Source: Symbiodinium natans
Lineage: Eukaryota > Sar > Dinophyceae > Suessiales > Symbiodiniaceae
Length of the DNA: 62,000 nucleotides
Direction: 5' to 3'
Assembly (NCBI GenBank): GCA_905221605.1
Contig: CAJNDS010002079.1
Location: 1,700,001-1,762,000 of the forward strand
The first letter of the stretch is position 1; each line of letters starts with the position of its first letter. Positions 42,699-53,675 of this stretch are shown piece after piece. The position numbers were made by a program, and so were the translations under genes. The notes under the pieces were generated by a model. It had not been told where the DNA came from and ran no database searches. It saw only the letters and a list, made by a program, of their open reading frames with translations.

Positions 42699-42871
42699 TG
42701 TGAATATCACCTCGATTCTTGCATGTATAGCTTGAGTGCGTGCCTTTTCATGTGTAGTTCTGAGAGCAGCAGTTTGCATGTTGTACATTTTGTTTGCTGT
42801 TGCTGTTACCTCTCGAAGGGCCCTTGAGCTGTGGCAGAAAAGGTAGAGTCCGAAGCGCGAGTGAACGCTAA
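42699..42871 (+). repeat. Right LTR, 173 bp
   Basis: Same as the left LTR except for one missing CAG in the CAGCAGCAG stretch. No substitutions seen, so insertion is recent. Confidence 0.92.
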
Positions 42872-42876
42872 GTTGT
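42872..42876 (+). repeat. Target-site duplication GTTGT, right copy
   Basis: Follows the GCTAA end of the LTR directly. Confidence 0.9.
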
Positions 42877-43850
42877 TTACAGTGTTTCGGGTGTCCTTTT
42901 CTTCCTGTTTAAAACCCACCTTAAAAGGACACCCGCACCGGAGACGCCGATGTTTTGGAAACCTTGAAGGAAAGGCGCTCCCTTTTTCTACTGTGGCCTT
43001 CCTTTCGTCTTATTTCTTTGCACAAGAGGAAATAAAAGAAAGACATCATGTTACATGTATCCAAAATTAGGGTGTCCTTTTCTTCTTTCTTCTGTAGCAA
43101 AACCCACCTGAAAGGGACACCCACACCGGAGACCTCTGTTCTTTGGAAACCTTGAACTTTATTTTCTTTTTTGCACCCTTTATTTAATTAAGTATGACAT
43201 ATTGAAATCATATTCAAAGAGCGGCGTCCAAGATTTTTAGAGTGTTTCGGGCGTCCTTTTTCTTCCTGTTTCTGTAGCAAAAAACCCACCTTAGAAGGAC
43301 ACCCACACCAGAGACCGCAAGGGGAAATGACAGAAGGAAATCGCGTTACGTGTATCCAAAATTAGGATGTCCTTTTCTTCTTTTTCTGTAGCACAACCCA
43401 CCTGAAGAGGACACCCACACCGGAGGGGTTTTTAAAAACCTTCAAAGAAAAGTAAGGTGCTTCTTTGTCCACTCTCACCTTTCGTTCGTTTCATTTTCTG
43501 TCCCCGTTTATTTAGATATGAAATGTTTAAACTATATTTCAAGAGGGGTGTCCAAGATTTTGAGAGTTCTTCGGGCGTCCTTTTCTTCCTGTTTCTGTAG
43601 CGAAACCCACCGACTCCGATGTTTTGGAAACCTTGAAGGAAAGGCGCTCCCTTGTCCACTGCGGCCTTCCATTCGTTTTTTTTCTTTGCGCAAGAGGACA
43701 CAAAAGAAAGACATGATGTGACATGTATCCAAAATTAGGGTGTCCTTTTCTTCTTTTTTCTGTAACAAGACTCACCTTAAAAGGACGCCCGCGCCGGAGA
43801 CTTCCAGTTTTTAGAAACCTTGAAAGAAAACAGGCCGAAGACCTAAGATT
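42877..43850. repeat. Tandem array of about 190-bp units, right part
   Basis: Continuation of the array at 31,145 with the same ordered motifs, about five copies. Units at 43,050, 43,350 and 43,720 also share ATGTATCCAAAATTAGG. Confidence 0.87.
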
Positions 43851-45060
43851 TTTAGAGAGTTTTTGTTCCCAACAGACAAATCGCGAGCACTGTCCGTCCC
43901 CCTAAGATTCTCCAAGAAGTTATGCACCCAACACACAATTCGCAAGTGCTGTCCCCTAAGATGTTGAAAGAATCTGTGCTCCCAAAAGACAAATCGCAAG
44001 CACCGTCCAAGTAAGATATTCGAAAAGGGTATGCTCCCAATCAGTTTTTTCTAAAGAAAAAGACAAGAAGAGAAGAGAGAAGAGAAGTTTGCATGTCTTC
44101 CTTCCCTGTTCCTTTCTTCTTCCGGTTCGCTCGCTCGTTCTGTCTCCCTCTCTCTCGCTCTCTCTTTTTTCTTTTATGGGCGGCATGTCTTGTAGAAATG
44201 GAAGACGGAGTGAGACAGGGCGAGGCATAGAGAGAAGCATAGACCGTAGGACAGAGAGGGTCTCTTAGCTTCCCCCTTCTCAAGTCCAGCTCAGTTTTCT
44301 TTCTTGTGGAAAAGAAAGAGGAAGAGAGAAGAGGAATTTACATGCCCACCCTGCCCCTCCAAAGAGTCAAATCGCAAGCCCTGGTCCCTAAGATTTTGGG
44401 TTTAACTTTTGCTCCAAAGAGTCACATCGCAAGCCCTGGTCCCTAAGATTTGGGGCCCAGTTTTTGCTCCAAAGAGTGACATCGCAAGCCCTGGTCCCTA
44501 AGATTTTGGGCGCATTTTTTTTGCTCCAAAGAGTAGCGTCGCAAGCCCTGGTCCCTAAGATTTTGGGCCCAGTTTTTGCTCCAAAAGGTCAAATCGCAAG
44601 CCCTGGTCCCTAAGATTTTGGGTTCACTTTTTGCTCCAAAGAGTAACATCGCAAGCCCTGGTCCCTAAGATTCTGGGCTCATTTTTTGCGCCAAAGAGTC
44701 GAATCCCTAAGATTTTGGGGTCAATTTTTGCTCCAAAGAGGCCAATGGCAAGCCCTGGTCCCTAAGATTTCGGGGTCGATCTGTGCTCCACAGAGTCAAA
44801 GCGCAAGCCCTGGTCCCTAAGATTTTGGGTTTAACTTTTGCTCCAAAGAGACACATCGCAAGCCCTGGTCCCTAAGATTTGGGGCCCAGTTTTTGCCCCA
44901 AAAGGTGAAATCGCAAGCCCTGCTCCCTAAGATTTTGGGCTTATTTCTTGCTCCAAAGAGTAACATCGCAAGCCCTGGTCCCCAAGATTTTGGAATCGAT
45001 TTTTGCTCCAAAGAGTCAGATCGCAAGCCCTGGTCCCTAAAATGTTGGGCTCAATTTTTG
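43850..45060. repeat. 56-60-bp tandem repeat (CGCAAGCCCTGGTCCCTAAG), two blocks
   Basis: About a dozen copies at 44,354-45,060 of a unit with TTTTTGCTCCAAAGAG, TCGCAAGCCCTGG and TCCCTAAGATTTTGGG, plus three or four strongly diverged relatives at 43,850-44,040. Between them (44,040-44,350) is pyrimidine-rich DNA. The CCCTAAG here is not telomeric. Confidence 0.88.
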
Positions 45061-45620
45061 CCTTTCCCTTCTCTTCTTCTGCTTCCTTTGAACTGATAAA
45101 ACACAAGAAAGGAACTCATATGATAAGGCAGTGGAAAGGTAAGCACAGGGTGACTCCCTGCGCGTGGACCTTTCCATAATGCTCCATCATATTCCTCCTC
45201 TCGGCCTATCTCTTCTGTTCCTTTCCTTACCCTTCTCCTTCTCATAGTTCTTCCTTTTTGTTTTTCTCATTTCGAAAAGAAAGAGGGAAGGGAGAAACAA
45301 GGGAGAGAGAATAGATAACGAAGAGTGCCATCTTCTCTGCGCCTTGTTTTGTCTCTCCCTCTTCTCTATTAATCTGTCTTCTATTCTTTTCTTTGCTCTT
45401 CCCATTAAATATGCAATCCTTGGTATCTCTTCTCTCTCCTTCTCTCTTCCTGCAACAGATGTCCTTTTGGATCGTTTTCTGCATCTTAAAAAGGACACCC
45501 AAAAGAAAACACTCAGGGTGCCCCCTTTGCGCGTTTGAAGACACAGAAGGCGATTAAAAGGGACGCCCATGTTGGATTGGCAGCAAACCCAGCTGATGCT
45601 CATGATTCTGATTCTCTCTC

Positions 45621-45658
<38 letters not shown>

Positions 45659-47640
45659 GATCCCTACATATGGGCGATGGAACGGGTGTCCTTTTCAATC
45701 GTTTTCTGCATCTTCAAGAGAAAAACGGACACCCCGCAAGAAGGAAAAGTAACACAAGAGATAGGGAGGGAAATTGACCCTTTCCTCTCTTCTTATCTGC
45801 TATTTTTCTTATTCGCTTCAAAGAAGCAACATAAGGGAAAGGGGATTTCCTGAAGAGGAGCGAGGGAACCTATCTGTGAAAAGCAAGAATGGTTTTTTCT
45901 AGTTCGAAAGGGAATAGGGAGAGACAAGGGAGAGATGATATGTACAGCTTTGCGCCTTATATTGTGATTCCGTCTCCTTGCTTCCTGTCTCTTCTATTCC
46001 TTGCAGCACGCTTCGAGAAACATAGCATCCTTGTTATCTTTCCTCTCTCACTTCCCTTTCCCTTCTCTTCTTCTGCTTCCTTTGAACTGATAACACACAA
46101 GAAAGGAACTCATATGATAAAGCAGTGGAAAGGTAAGCACAGGGTGACTCCCTGCGCGTGGACCTTTCCACAATGCTCCATCATATTCCTCCTCTCGGCC
46201 TATCTCTTCTGTTCCTTTCCTTACCCTTCTCCTTCTCATAGTTCTTCCTTTTTGTTTTTCTCATTTCGAAAAGAAAGAGGGAAGGGAGAAACAAGGGAGA
46301 GAGAATAGATAAAGAAGAGTGCCATCTTCTCTGCGCCTTGTTTTGTCTCTCCCTCTTCTCTATTCATCTGTCTTCTATTCTTTTCCTTGCTCTTCCCATT
46401 AAATATGCAATCCTTGGTATCTCTCCTCTCTCCTTCTCTCTTCCTGCAACAGATGTGCTTTTGGATCGTTTTCTGCATTTTCAAGCGAGAAAAAAGGACA
46501 CAGAATGCGATTAAAAGGGACGCCCATGTTGGATTGGCAGCATGCCCAGCTGATGCTCATGATTCTCTCTCTTTCCCTACATATGGGCGATGGAACGGGT
46601 GTCCTTTTCAATCGTTTTCTGCATCTTCAAGAGAAAAAGGGACACCCCACAAGAAGGAAAAGTAACATAAGAGATAGGGAGGGAAATTGAAGAACTCCTC
46701 ATTTTACTTAGTCATTCCCTTTCCTCTCTTCTTATCTGCCCATTTTCTGTGCGCCTTGTTGTGTCTCTCCCTCTTCTCCCTTCATCTCTCTTCTAGTCTT
46801 TTCTTTGCTCTTCCCATTGAAATGCAACCCTTTTTATCTCTCCTCTCTTCTTCTCTCTCCCTCCTCTTCTCCTGTTCCCCTCTAAACGACAAAAACGCAA
46901 GAAAGGAAGAATAAGAGGGGAATGGAGGCCCTGTTCCTTTCTTCTCTTCTTTCAATGGATGGGGGAAGTGGGCGGAGTTGGCTCCTTGCCCGTACACCCT
47001 CCCCATGCTTCAGCAAACCCCTCCTCTCGCCCTATCGCCTCTGTTCTTTTCCTTGTGCCCAAACGGAAAACGAAAACGGGTTCCTTTATATGTTCATTGT
47101 CCTTCCTTTGGTTTTTTATTTCACAGGGAAAAGAACCAGAGAAGAGAAAGATAAGAACGAGAGGTGAGATGAAAACGGCACCATCTTCTCTTTGCCTTAT
47201 TTTTGCACCTCCCCCTCCTGTCTTCATTTCTCTTCCACTCTTTTTTCCATTGCTCTTCCCATAATATTGCATTCCTTTTGATAACTCACAGGAAATTAAA
47301 ATGGCCTCCTTGTTGTCTCTCCTCTCTCACTTCCCTTCTTTCTTTTTGTTGTTCTCATTTCGAAAAGACAGAAGGAACGGAGAGATAAGGGAGACAGGAT
47401 AGATAAAGCAGAGTACCATCTTCTTTGCGCCTTGTTTTGTCTCTCCCTCTCCTTTATTCATCTCTCTTCTATTCTTTTCTTGGCTCTTCCCATGAAAATT
47501 GTGTTCCTCTTATCTCTCCCTCCTTCTCTCCCTTCTCTTCTCCTGTTCACGAGAGCCTTCGACTTTAGGGTTGAGGAGAAAAAGAAAAGAGAAAAGAGGA
47601 ACTACCTGGTTCTTGTTCCTGAGGCCACCATAGTACGACT
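45061..47640. repeat. Pyrimidine-rich higher-order repeats
   Basis: A segment of about 640-730 bp at 45,061-45,790 recurs at 46,055-46,690 with high identity, offset by about 990 bp. Parts of it (CGCCTTGTTTTGTCTCTCCC and nearby) occur again near 46,740 and 47,430. A CT microsatellite lies at 45,614-45,659. No gene recognised; open frames here are chance results of the skewed composition. Confidence 0.85.
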
Positions 47641-47698
47641 GACGTGACAGCAGCGTACCCTCGTGGAAACGTGTATGGCTATAAGAAAACCCGAGTCA

Positions 47699-47725
47699 CA
47701 GCTTCCAAATAGACCCTATTTAAGC
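47699..47725 (-). repeat. Right terminal inverted repeat of the 20.66-kb block
   Basis: Exact reverse complement of 27,069-27,095. Eight bases later the 315-bp G tract begins. Confidence 0.85.
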
Positions 47726-47732
47726 CACCCAC

Positions 47733-48047
47733 GGGGGGGGGTGGGGGGGGGGGGGGGGTGGGGGGGGGGGTGGGGGGGGGGGTGGGGGGGGGGGGGGGGG
47801 TGGGGGGGGGGGGGGGGGGGGTGGGGGGGGGGGGGGGGGGGGGGGGGGGGTTGGGGGGGGGGGGGGGGGGGGGGGGGGTGGGGGGGGGGGTGGGGGGGGT
47901 GGGGGGTGGGGGGGGGGGGGTGGGGGGGTGGGGGGGGGGGGGTGGGGGGGGGGGGTGGGGTGGGGGGGGGGGGGGGCGGGGGGGGGGGGGTGGGGGGGGG
48001 GGGGGTGGGCGGGGGGGGGGGGTGGGGGGGGGGGGGGTGGGGTGGGG
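47733..48047 (+). repeat. 315-bp G tract interrupted by single T or C
   Basis: Almost uninterrupted G with T every few to thirty bases. Strong potential for G-quadruplexes, and in the transcript of the proposed gene it would be G-rich RNA. Assembly length may be unreliable. Confidence 0.93.
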
Positions 48048-48435
48048 TGGGGATTCTGGGCCTTTAAATTCCGCAAGCTGTTCCTGGGACCCCAACGGCT
48101 TACTTCGTACTAGTCCTGCAACCCTAAACCCTAGGGATCTGGGATCTGGGATCTGGACTTGTGTTTTTTTCGTCATGTAGAGCCCCTGAGCCCCAAATCC
48201 TAAAACCCTAAAACCCTCAAACCCCAAAACCCTAAAACCCTAAGAACCCCAAAACCCTAAAACCCTTAAACCCTAAATCTCTAAACCCCTAAAACCCTAC
48301 AACCCTGAAACCCGAAACCCTAAACCCTAACACCCTTAAACCCTAACAGGAACCCTAAACCCTAACACCCTAACACCCTTAAACCCTACAACCCTGGAAC
48401 CCTAAACCCTAAACCCATTCTGCGGCTGCTTCCAG

Positions 48436-48468
48436 GCGCAGGAGCAGAGGCACGCCGCTGAGGCCGAG
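48436..48468 (+). CDS. Micro-exon, 11 codons (AQEQRHAAEAE)
   Basis: Acceptor TTCCAG, donor GCTGGG. First unit after the 22.9-kb intron; same strand and phase as the units before it. Confidence 0.76.
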
Positions 48469-49654
48469 GCTGGGCCAACGACCCTTTAAGGTTTAGGGTT
48501 TGGGTTTTAGGGTTTAGGGTTTAGGGTTTAGGGCTTAGGGAGGTTTCGGAGATTAGGACTTAGGTGTAAAAGCTACGCCCTAAAGTTTAGGGTTCTAGGG
48601 TTGAGGGTTTAGGGGATTACTGAGGGTTCAAGTAGGGTCTTATAGCTAGGGTTTTCGGGTGGATTGTTGGGGTTTAGGGGCTCATGGTTGAGGGGTTTAG
48701 GGGTTTAGGGGCTTCAATTAGGGTTCAATTTGGGTTCAGTTTGGGTTCAATTAAGGTTTAATGCGGGTTTATTACGGGTTTAACTGTAGGGTTTAATTAG
48801 GGTTTAGCCAGGGTTTAATTTGTGTTTAGTTGGGGTTTACTTTGTGTTTTGGGGTTGAATTTGGATCCTGGGGCTTACTTTGGATTTTCGGGCTCAGGGG
48901 TTCAGGGTTTGGGGACCCTCATGGACCAGTCCATTTGCTTGAGAACCCCCAAACGATGAAAGATGACATGTTTTGATTTGTTGGGGGGTTTTTAAGCCAA
49001 TAACAGTTTGCAGTTAGAGAGCAGGGTTCGGAGATGGGAGGCTTTGTTGGGAATGCAGGGTTAGGCTAAGCAGAAACACACAGAAATCTGGAACCCAAAT
49101 GTAAAGGGCCACGGAGGCTTAGGAGCACAGTTTGTGGTTTAGGTTTAGGGTTTAGGGTTTTGGGTTTTGGGTTTTGGGTTTTGGGTTGAGAGGGGAAGTG
49201 ACACCGCGACGACTGAAACTCGCCGAGCATCTGTGCCGGGCGCAGTGTTCATGTTCCTGGCTCAGAGATCGAGGTTTCAGGTTGAAAGGTTCAAGATTTC
49301 GAGTTTAGGGTTAAACCCCTAGGCCGTGTACCCCAAACCGTAAACCCTAAACCCCAAACCCTCAACCCTAAAACCCAAACCCCAAACCCTAAACCCTGAA
49401 CCCTAAACCCCAAACCCTAAACCCTAAACCCCAAACCCCAAACCCTAAACTCTAAACCCCAAACCCTAAACCCTAATTCCTAACCTTCAAAAGCAGGGAG
49501 TCAGGGTGCCAATGGGGGTCCAGAGAACTGGCAGTTAGCACTTTGCTCATCAGGATGGCCAAACTCGACTCCATACATGGTTTAGGGTTTAGGGTTGAGG
49601 GTTTAGGGGGACCATGTCCCTGCTGATGCTGCATGACACGTCCCGGCATGCCAG

Positions 49655-49687
49655 GCCAAGGATGCACAGCATCAAGCACGAGAAGAG
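49655..49687 (+). CDS. Micro-exon, 11 codons (AKDAQHQAREE)
   Basis: Acceptor TGCCAG, donor GCAAGC. An overlapping longer frame exists, but only this reading gives the standard length and the position-6 His. Confidence 0.68.
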
Positions 49688-50280
49688 GCAAGCATATGTC
49701 GGTCTACTACGGGAGGTTGTGAAGGCTGGTGTCTTCCTAGGTCCTAGAGTTTCTTATATCCCCTTGAGAGCGGGATATAGATCCATCATTAGGGTGCATG
49801 TTGTTTTTCGGGGGTATATGATAACTACATCCCGCTGAGAAAACGAGACGTGGATCCATTATTCTGCATGTGTCAAGGATGCCCTTTGGCACCTTATTCC
49901 CCTTTGTTTTTTTTGGGGGGGGCGGGGGGGGGGGGGGGGGGGTAAACCTAAACCCTGAACCCTAAACCGGCTCCCGTAGAAACCCCTTGTAAGGAAAAAA
50001 GGGCAATTTTGCATCCTCGGTTGCTGGGCAACCTCGTTTTCGGGGCCCTAGTCAAACCCTAACCCTTGTGGTAGACCATCTTTTCCATCATAGCTTTCAG
50101 AGAAGTAGAGGCTTGGGATTTTTATCCCCTTCGCCTCCGCGGATTCATGCCATAAACCCCACACCTCCAAAAGCCCTTCGTTCCCGTGAAACCAAACTAT
50201 CAAGTTCCGTTAAGCCAAGTTATAAACCTCAACTTCTCAACTTGGGATGTTCGCCCTTTAGGGTTTAGGGTTTCGGGTTG

Positions 50281-50351
50281 TACTAACGGTCAGTAATTAG
50301 TAGATATTAGAATAGGGGGGGTAATATAGATTTTTTTAAGGACTGTTAGTA
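50281..50351. mobile_element. MITE-like inverted-repeat element, about 71 bp
   Basis: The ends TACTAACGGTCAGTAA and TTAAGGACTGTTAGTA are imperfect inverted repeats (13 of 16). Confidence 0.5.
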
Positions 50352-50545
50352 TGACCGGGGAGCATCCCAAGACTCGACCCTGAATCTAACCTGAAGGCCC
50401 AAAACCTTAACATCCCGGAATCCTAACTTCCCGAAACCCTGGGCCCTAAGCCTTCATGAGCTTGTACTAAATAGGTGTACAAGATCCCAAAGCTCATTCT
50501 CAAGCTTTTGGACATCGAGGGGTTTGGCTGCTTTCGAATCTAGAG

Positions 50546-50618
50546 AGCTTACTTGGAAGCTCTTCTGACTCAGTATGCCCTAGCAGCCCGAAAATAGTCC
50601 CCAGGCTTCCAAGTAGAG
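50546..50618. mobile_element. MITE-like inverted-repeat element, about 73 bp
   Basis: ACTTGGAAGC near the left end faces GCTTCCAAGT near the right end. Short, and the ends are not sharply defined. Confidence 0.45.
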
Positions 50619-50816
50619 GGTTTCAGAGGGTTTAGAGGGTTCAGCGGGCTTAGGCGGGTGAGGACGCTCAGAGGGTTTGGGGTTTAGGGCTGAGGCTCCT
50701 AACCCTAAACCCTAAACCCTAAACCCTATAACCCTAAACCCTAAACCCTAAACCCTAAACCTAAACCCTAAACCCTCAGTCTTGAATCCAAAACCCCGAA
50801 CCCTCCAGCTGCGTAG

Positions 50817-50861
50817 GCACTTCGCGCAAAGCACGAGGAGGCCTTGAACTCCTCCTTGCAG
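50817..50861 (+). CDS. Micro-exon, 15 codons (ALRAKHEEALNSSLQ)
   Basis: The acceptor is GCGTAG, the donor GCTGGG. CCCTAAA upstream and TTTAGGG from about 50,903. Confidence 0.74.
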
Positions 50862-51273
50862 GCTGGGGTCCTGCGCGTAGCTGTCTTTTCGAGGGCTCCG
50901 TGGGTTTAGGGTTTAGGGTTTAGGGTTGAGGGTTTAGGGTTTAGGGTTTAGGGTTTAGGTTAGCGCTTGTTTGGGGTTTGGATTTAGGGTTTTGGGTTTA
51001 GGGTTCAAGGTTTAGGGCTTAGGGCTTAGGGCTTAAGGCTTAGCGCTTAGGGCTTAGGGCTTCGGGCTGAGGGTAGGTTCCTCTTGGGTCTAGGGGGTTC
51101 AGGTTCTGCCAACATAGCGGCGCCCTTATGATTCACTGACAGCCAGCCCAAAGCCCGAATCCCCCTAAAACCCTTCACCCTAAACCCTAAACCCTTCACC
51201 CAAAACCCTAAACCCCAAACCCTAAACCTAAACCCTCAAACCCCCTATAACCTTTAAGCCGAAGCCGCGCGAG

Positions 51274-51306
51274 GCACGTGAGCAGAACCACGCCAGGGCC
51301 AAAGAG
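51274..51306 (+). CDS. Micro-exon, 11 codons (AREQNHARAKE)
   Basis: The acceptor is CGCGAG, the donor GCCTTT. Flanks have the common C-then-G repeat orientation. Confidence 0.74.
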
Positions 51307-51589
51307 GCCTTTTGTTGGGTTTTTGGGGAAGGGTTGGTGAGGGTTTAGGGAGTTTAGGGAGGGTTTAGGGTTTAGGGTTTAGGGTTTAGGGTTTAGGGTT
51401 TAGGGTTTAGGGTTTAGGGTTCAGCATCTCAAGTTCGAGCATTGACTAGGCCAGCAGTGTATCTAGGCAACGGAAAAAACCCACCCGCCCAAAGAATCCC
51501 ATAACATTAAGAAAATAGAAGGTTACTTATTTTCTCTTCGGATGCACCAATCACGCCGTAGTACCAAGCACTTAACACAAGCCACACCC

Positions 51590-51790
51590 GGCCTTGAGGC
51601 CTTGAAACCCTAAACACCAGGCCTTGAGGCCCTGAAACCCTAAACACTAGGCCTTGAGACCCTGAAACCCTGAAACCTAAATACTAGGCCGTGAGGCCGT
51701 GAAACCCAAAACAGCAGGCCTTGAGGCCCTGAAACCCTAAACACCAGGCCGTGAGGCCTTGAAACCCTAACCATTAGGCCCGGAAATCCT
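51590..51790. repeat. Short tandem repeat of about 35 bp, six copies
   Basis: The unit contains AGGCCTTGAGGCCCTGAAAC followed by a CCTAAACA end. It directly precedes the 22-bp satellite. Confidence 0.85.
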
Positions 51791-51807
51791 AAACGCCTTT
51801 GGACGAA

Positions 51808-52585
51808 ACGACCTTGCCCAGTAAAAAATGACCTAGCCCAGTAAAAAAATGACCTAGCCCAGTAAAAAAATGACCTTGCCAGTAAAAAAATGACCTTGCC
51901 CAGTTAAAAAATGACCTTGCCCAGTAAAAAAATGACCTTGCCCAGTAAAAAAATGACCTTGCCCAGTAAAAAAATGACCTTGCCCAGTAAAAAAATGACC
52001 TAGCCCAGTAAAAAAAATGACCTAGCCCAGTAAAAAAATGACCTTGCCCAGTAAAAAAATGACCTTGCCCAGCAAAAAAATTACCTTGCCCAGTAAAGAA
52101 ATGACCTTGCTCAATAAAAAAATGACCTTGCCCAATAAAAAATGACCTTGCCCAGTAAAAAAATGACCTTGCCCAATAAAAATGACCTTGCCCAGTAAAA
52201 AAATGACCTTGCCCAGTAAAAAAAATGACCTTGCCCAGTAAAAAATGACCTTGCCCAGTAAAAAAACTACCTTGCCCAGAAAAAAAATGACCTTGCCCAG
52301 TAATGACCTTGCCCAGTAAAAAATGACCTTGCCCAGAAAAAAAATGACCTTGCCCAGTAAAAAAATGACCTTGCCCAGTAAAAAGATGACCTTGCCCAGT
52401 AAAAAGATGACCTTGCCCAGTAACATTTTTACTGGGCAAGGTCATTTTTTTACTGGGCAAGGTCATTTTTTTACTGGGCAAGGTCGTTTTTTTTGGACGA
52501 AACGACCTTGCCCAGTAAAAAAGTGACCTTGCCCAGTAAAAAAATGACCTTGCCCAGTAAAACAATGACCTTGCCCAGTAACTCC
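51808..52585. repeat. 22-bp satellite (AAAAAAATGACCTTGCCCAGT), about 36 copies, with an inverted segment
   Basis: Units of 19-23 bp differ mainly in A-run length. Between 52,425 and 52,488 about three units are inverted (ACTGGGCAAGGTCATTTTTT), and a GGACGAAACGACC boundary sequence occurs at both 51,801 and 52,494. The array can fold into a long hairpin. The open minus frame of 267 codons is not a gene. Confidence 0.93.
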
Positions 52586-52795
52586 TTAACATTTAAATTA
52601 TATATGAAAGAGAGGTTTAGGGTTTAGGGTTTAGGGTTTAGGGTTTAGAGTTTAGGGTTTAGGGTTTAGGGTTTAGGGTTTAGGGTTTAGAAATAAAACC
52701 CTAAACCCCGAACTCCAAAGGCTTGAAGTTTTGGGTTTAGGGTTTAAGGTTTAGGATAACCCTTAACCCCCCCTCTTCTGTGTGTGGCATCGCAG

Positions 52796-52840
52796 GCGAT
52801 GCAGCGGCAGCACCAGACAGCCTTGGCAGAAGCCCTCAAG
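52796..52840 (+). CDS. Micro-exon, 15 codons (AMQRQHQTALAEALK)
   Basis: Acceptor TCGCAG, donor GCAAGC. C-terminal half similar to the A-type units (AEALK). Confidence 0.76.
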
Positions 52841-53514
52841 GCAAGCTTGCGCCGAGCCTGGTAGTTTCATGGTCCCTTTAGGCTCGGCCCTTGAAAGGGG
52901 ACCCCATATATCCCCCTTCTATACCCCTTATATACCCTATACAAATGGTCCATACATCAGAACCCTGTAAAGGAGCTAAGATATGTAGGGGGCCCATGAC
53001 AGTATCCTTGGACGCAAGAAGCCCTAAGCCCTATAATCCCGCCCCTGGGCCCTAGAAGCTCTAAGCCCAGGGTTTAGGGTTTAGGTTTTGGGGCTTGAGT
53101 TTGGGGTTTAGGGTTTAGTGTTCAGGGTTTAGGTTTCAGGGTTTCGGGTTTAGGGTTCAGGATTTAGGGTTTAGGGCAACCCGAGAGTGGAAGTTGGATT
53201 TCGAGTTTATTTGTTATGGCTTCACAGTTCCTCCAGAGTCATTTCAGGGAACCCAAAACCAGATTTTTGACATAAGGGGTGTCAGAACCTTGCATCCCCA
53301 GATCTGATTCCAAGAGCCGCGCCCCCAAACCCTAAACCCTAAACCCTGAGCGCTGAACCCTGAACCCTAGAAACGCTAGAAACCCTAGAAACCCTAGAAA
53401 CCCTAGCAAACCCTAGCAACCCTAGAAACCCCAAACCCCAAACCCCTTACTAAACCCTAAGCCCTAAACAGCCCAAACCCTAAGCCCCCCAAACCTTACA
53501 AGCCCTCAGCATAG

Positions 53515-53547
53515 GCCAAGGACCGCGAGCAGGCGAAAGCAGCGGAG
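53515..53547 (+). CDS. Micro-exon, 11 codons (AKDREQAKAAE)
   Basis: The acceptor is CATAG, the donor GTGCCT. Position 6 is Gln (CAG), one base from the usual His codon. Confidence 0.68.
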
Positions 53548-53675
53548 GTGCCTTGCACCGAACCTTGACTCGGCTTTGTGTGAGGGTTTAGGGTTTAGGG
53601 TTTAGGGTTTGGGGTTTGGGGTTTGGGGTTTAGGGTTTCGGGTTTAGGGTTTAGGGTTTAGGGTTTCGGGCTACG

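Larger units (their letters stand above)
32087..42871 (+). mobile_element. Complete Ty1/copia-type LTR retrotransposon, 10.8 kb
   Basis: Two LTRs of 176 and 173 bp, identical except for one CAG trinucleotide. A primer binding site follows the left LTR, a gag-like ORF (32,446-36,348) overlaps a pol ORF ending at 42,533, and a 5-bp target duplication is present. The order integrase, reverse transcriptase, RNase H defines Ty1/copia. Both ORFs are free of stops, so the copy is young and possibly active. Inserted in a 190-bp tandem repeat inside the 20.66-kb block. Confidence 0.93.
27069..47725. mobile_element. 20.66-kb block bounded by a perfect 27-bp inverted repeat (possible giant non-autonomous transposon)
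   Basis: The 27 bp at 27,069-27,095 (starting GCTTAAATAGGGTC) are the exact reverse complement of 47,699-47,725. Everything between differs from the rest of the window: almost no telomere-type repeats, no micro-exons, and instead palindromic satellites, minisatellites, pyrimidine-rich repeats and a nested copia element. Both outer flanks are G tracts, consistent with insertion into one poly-G run, so a target duplication cannot be measured. No transposase was found. Alternatives: a recombination product between two copies of a short inverted repeat, or a satellite domain with a fixed border motif. Confidence 0.5.
48050..52795 (+). other. Intronic DNA between the satellite block and the micro-exon at 52,796
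   Basis: Telomere-type repeats return at 48,120. A gradient of TTTAGGG-derived but scrambled sequence (GGGTTTAATT, GGGTTCAATT) occupies 48,600-48,900. AAACCCC variants lie at 49,330-49,460 and a G run at 49,914-49,943. The stretches 49,000-49,320 and 49,700-50,260 have few repeats and no recognised coding sequence. Confidence 0.55.

Noticed and set aside
47663-48227. Glycine-rich (plus) and proline-rich (minus) open frames of up to 182 codons
   Set aside because: They are translations of the G tract, not genes.
51808-52585. Possible CRISPR array
   Set aside because: Units are adjacent and variable only in A-run length; there are no unique spacers and no cas genes, and the sequence is eukaryotic.
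51789-52592. 267-codon minus-strand frame with repeated FYWARS and TGQGHF peptides
   Set aside because: Satellite read-through; the period is 19-23 bp with indels, incompatible with a maintained frame.
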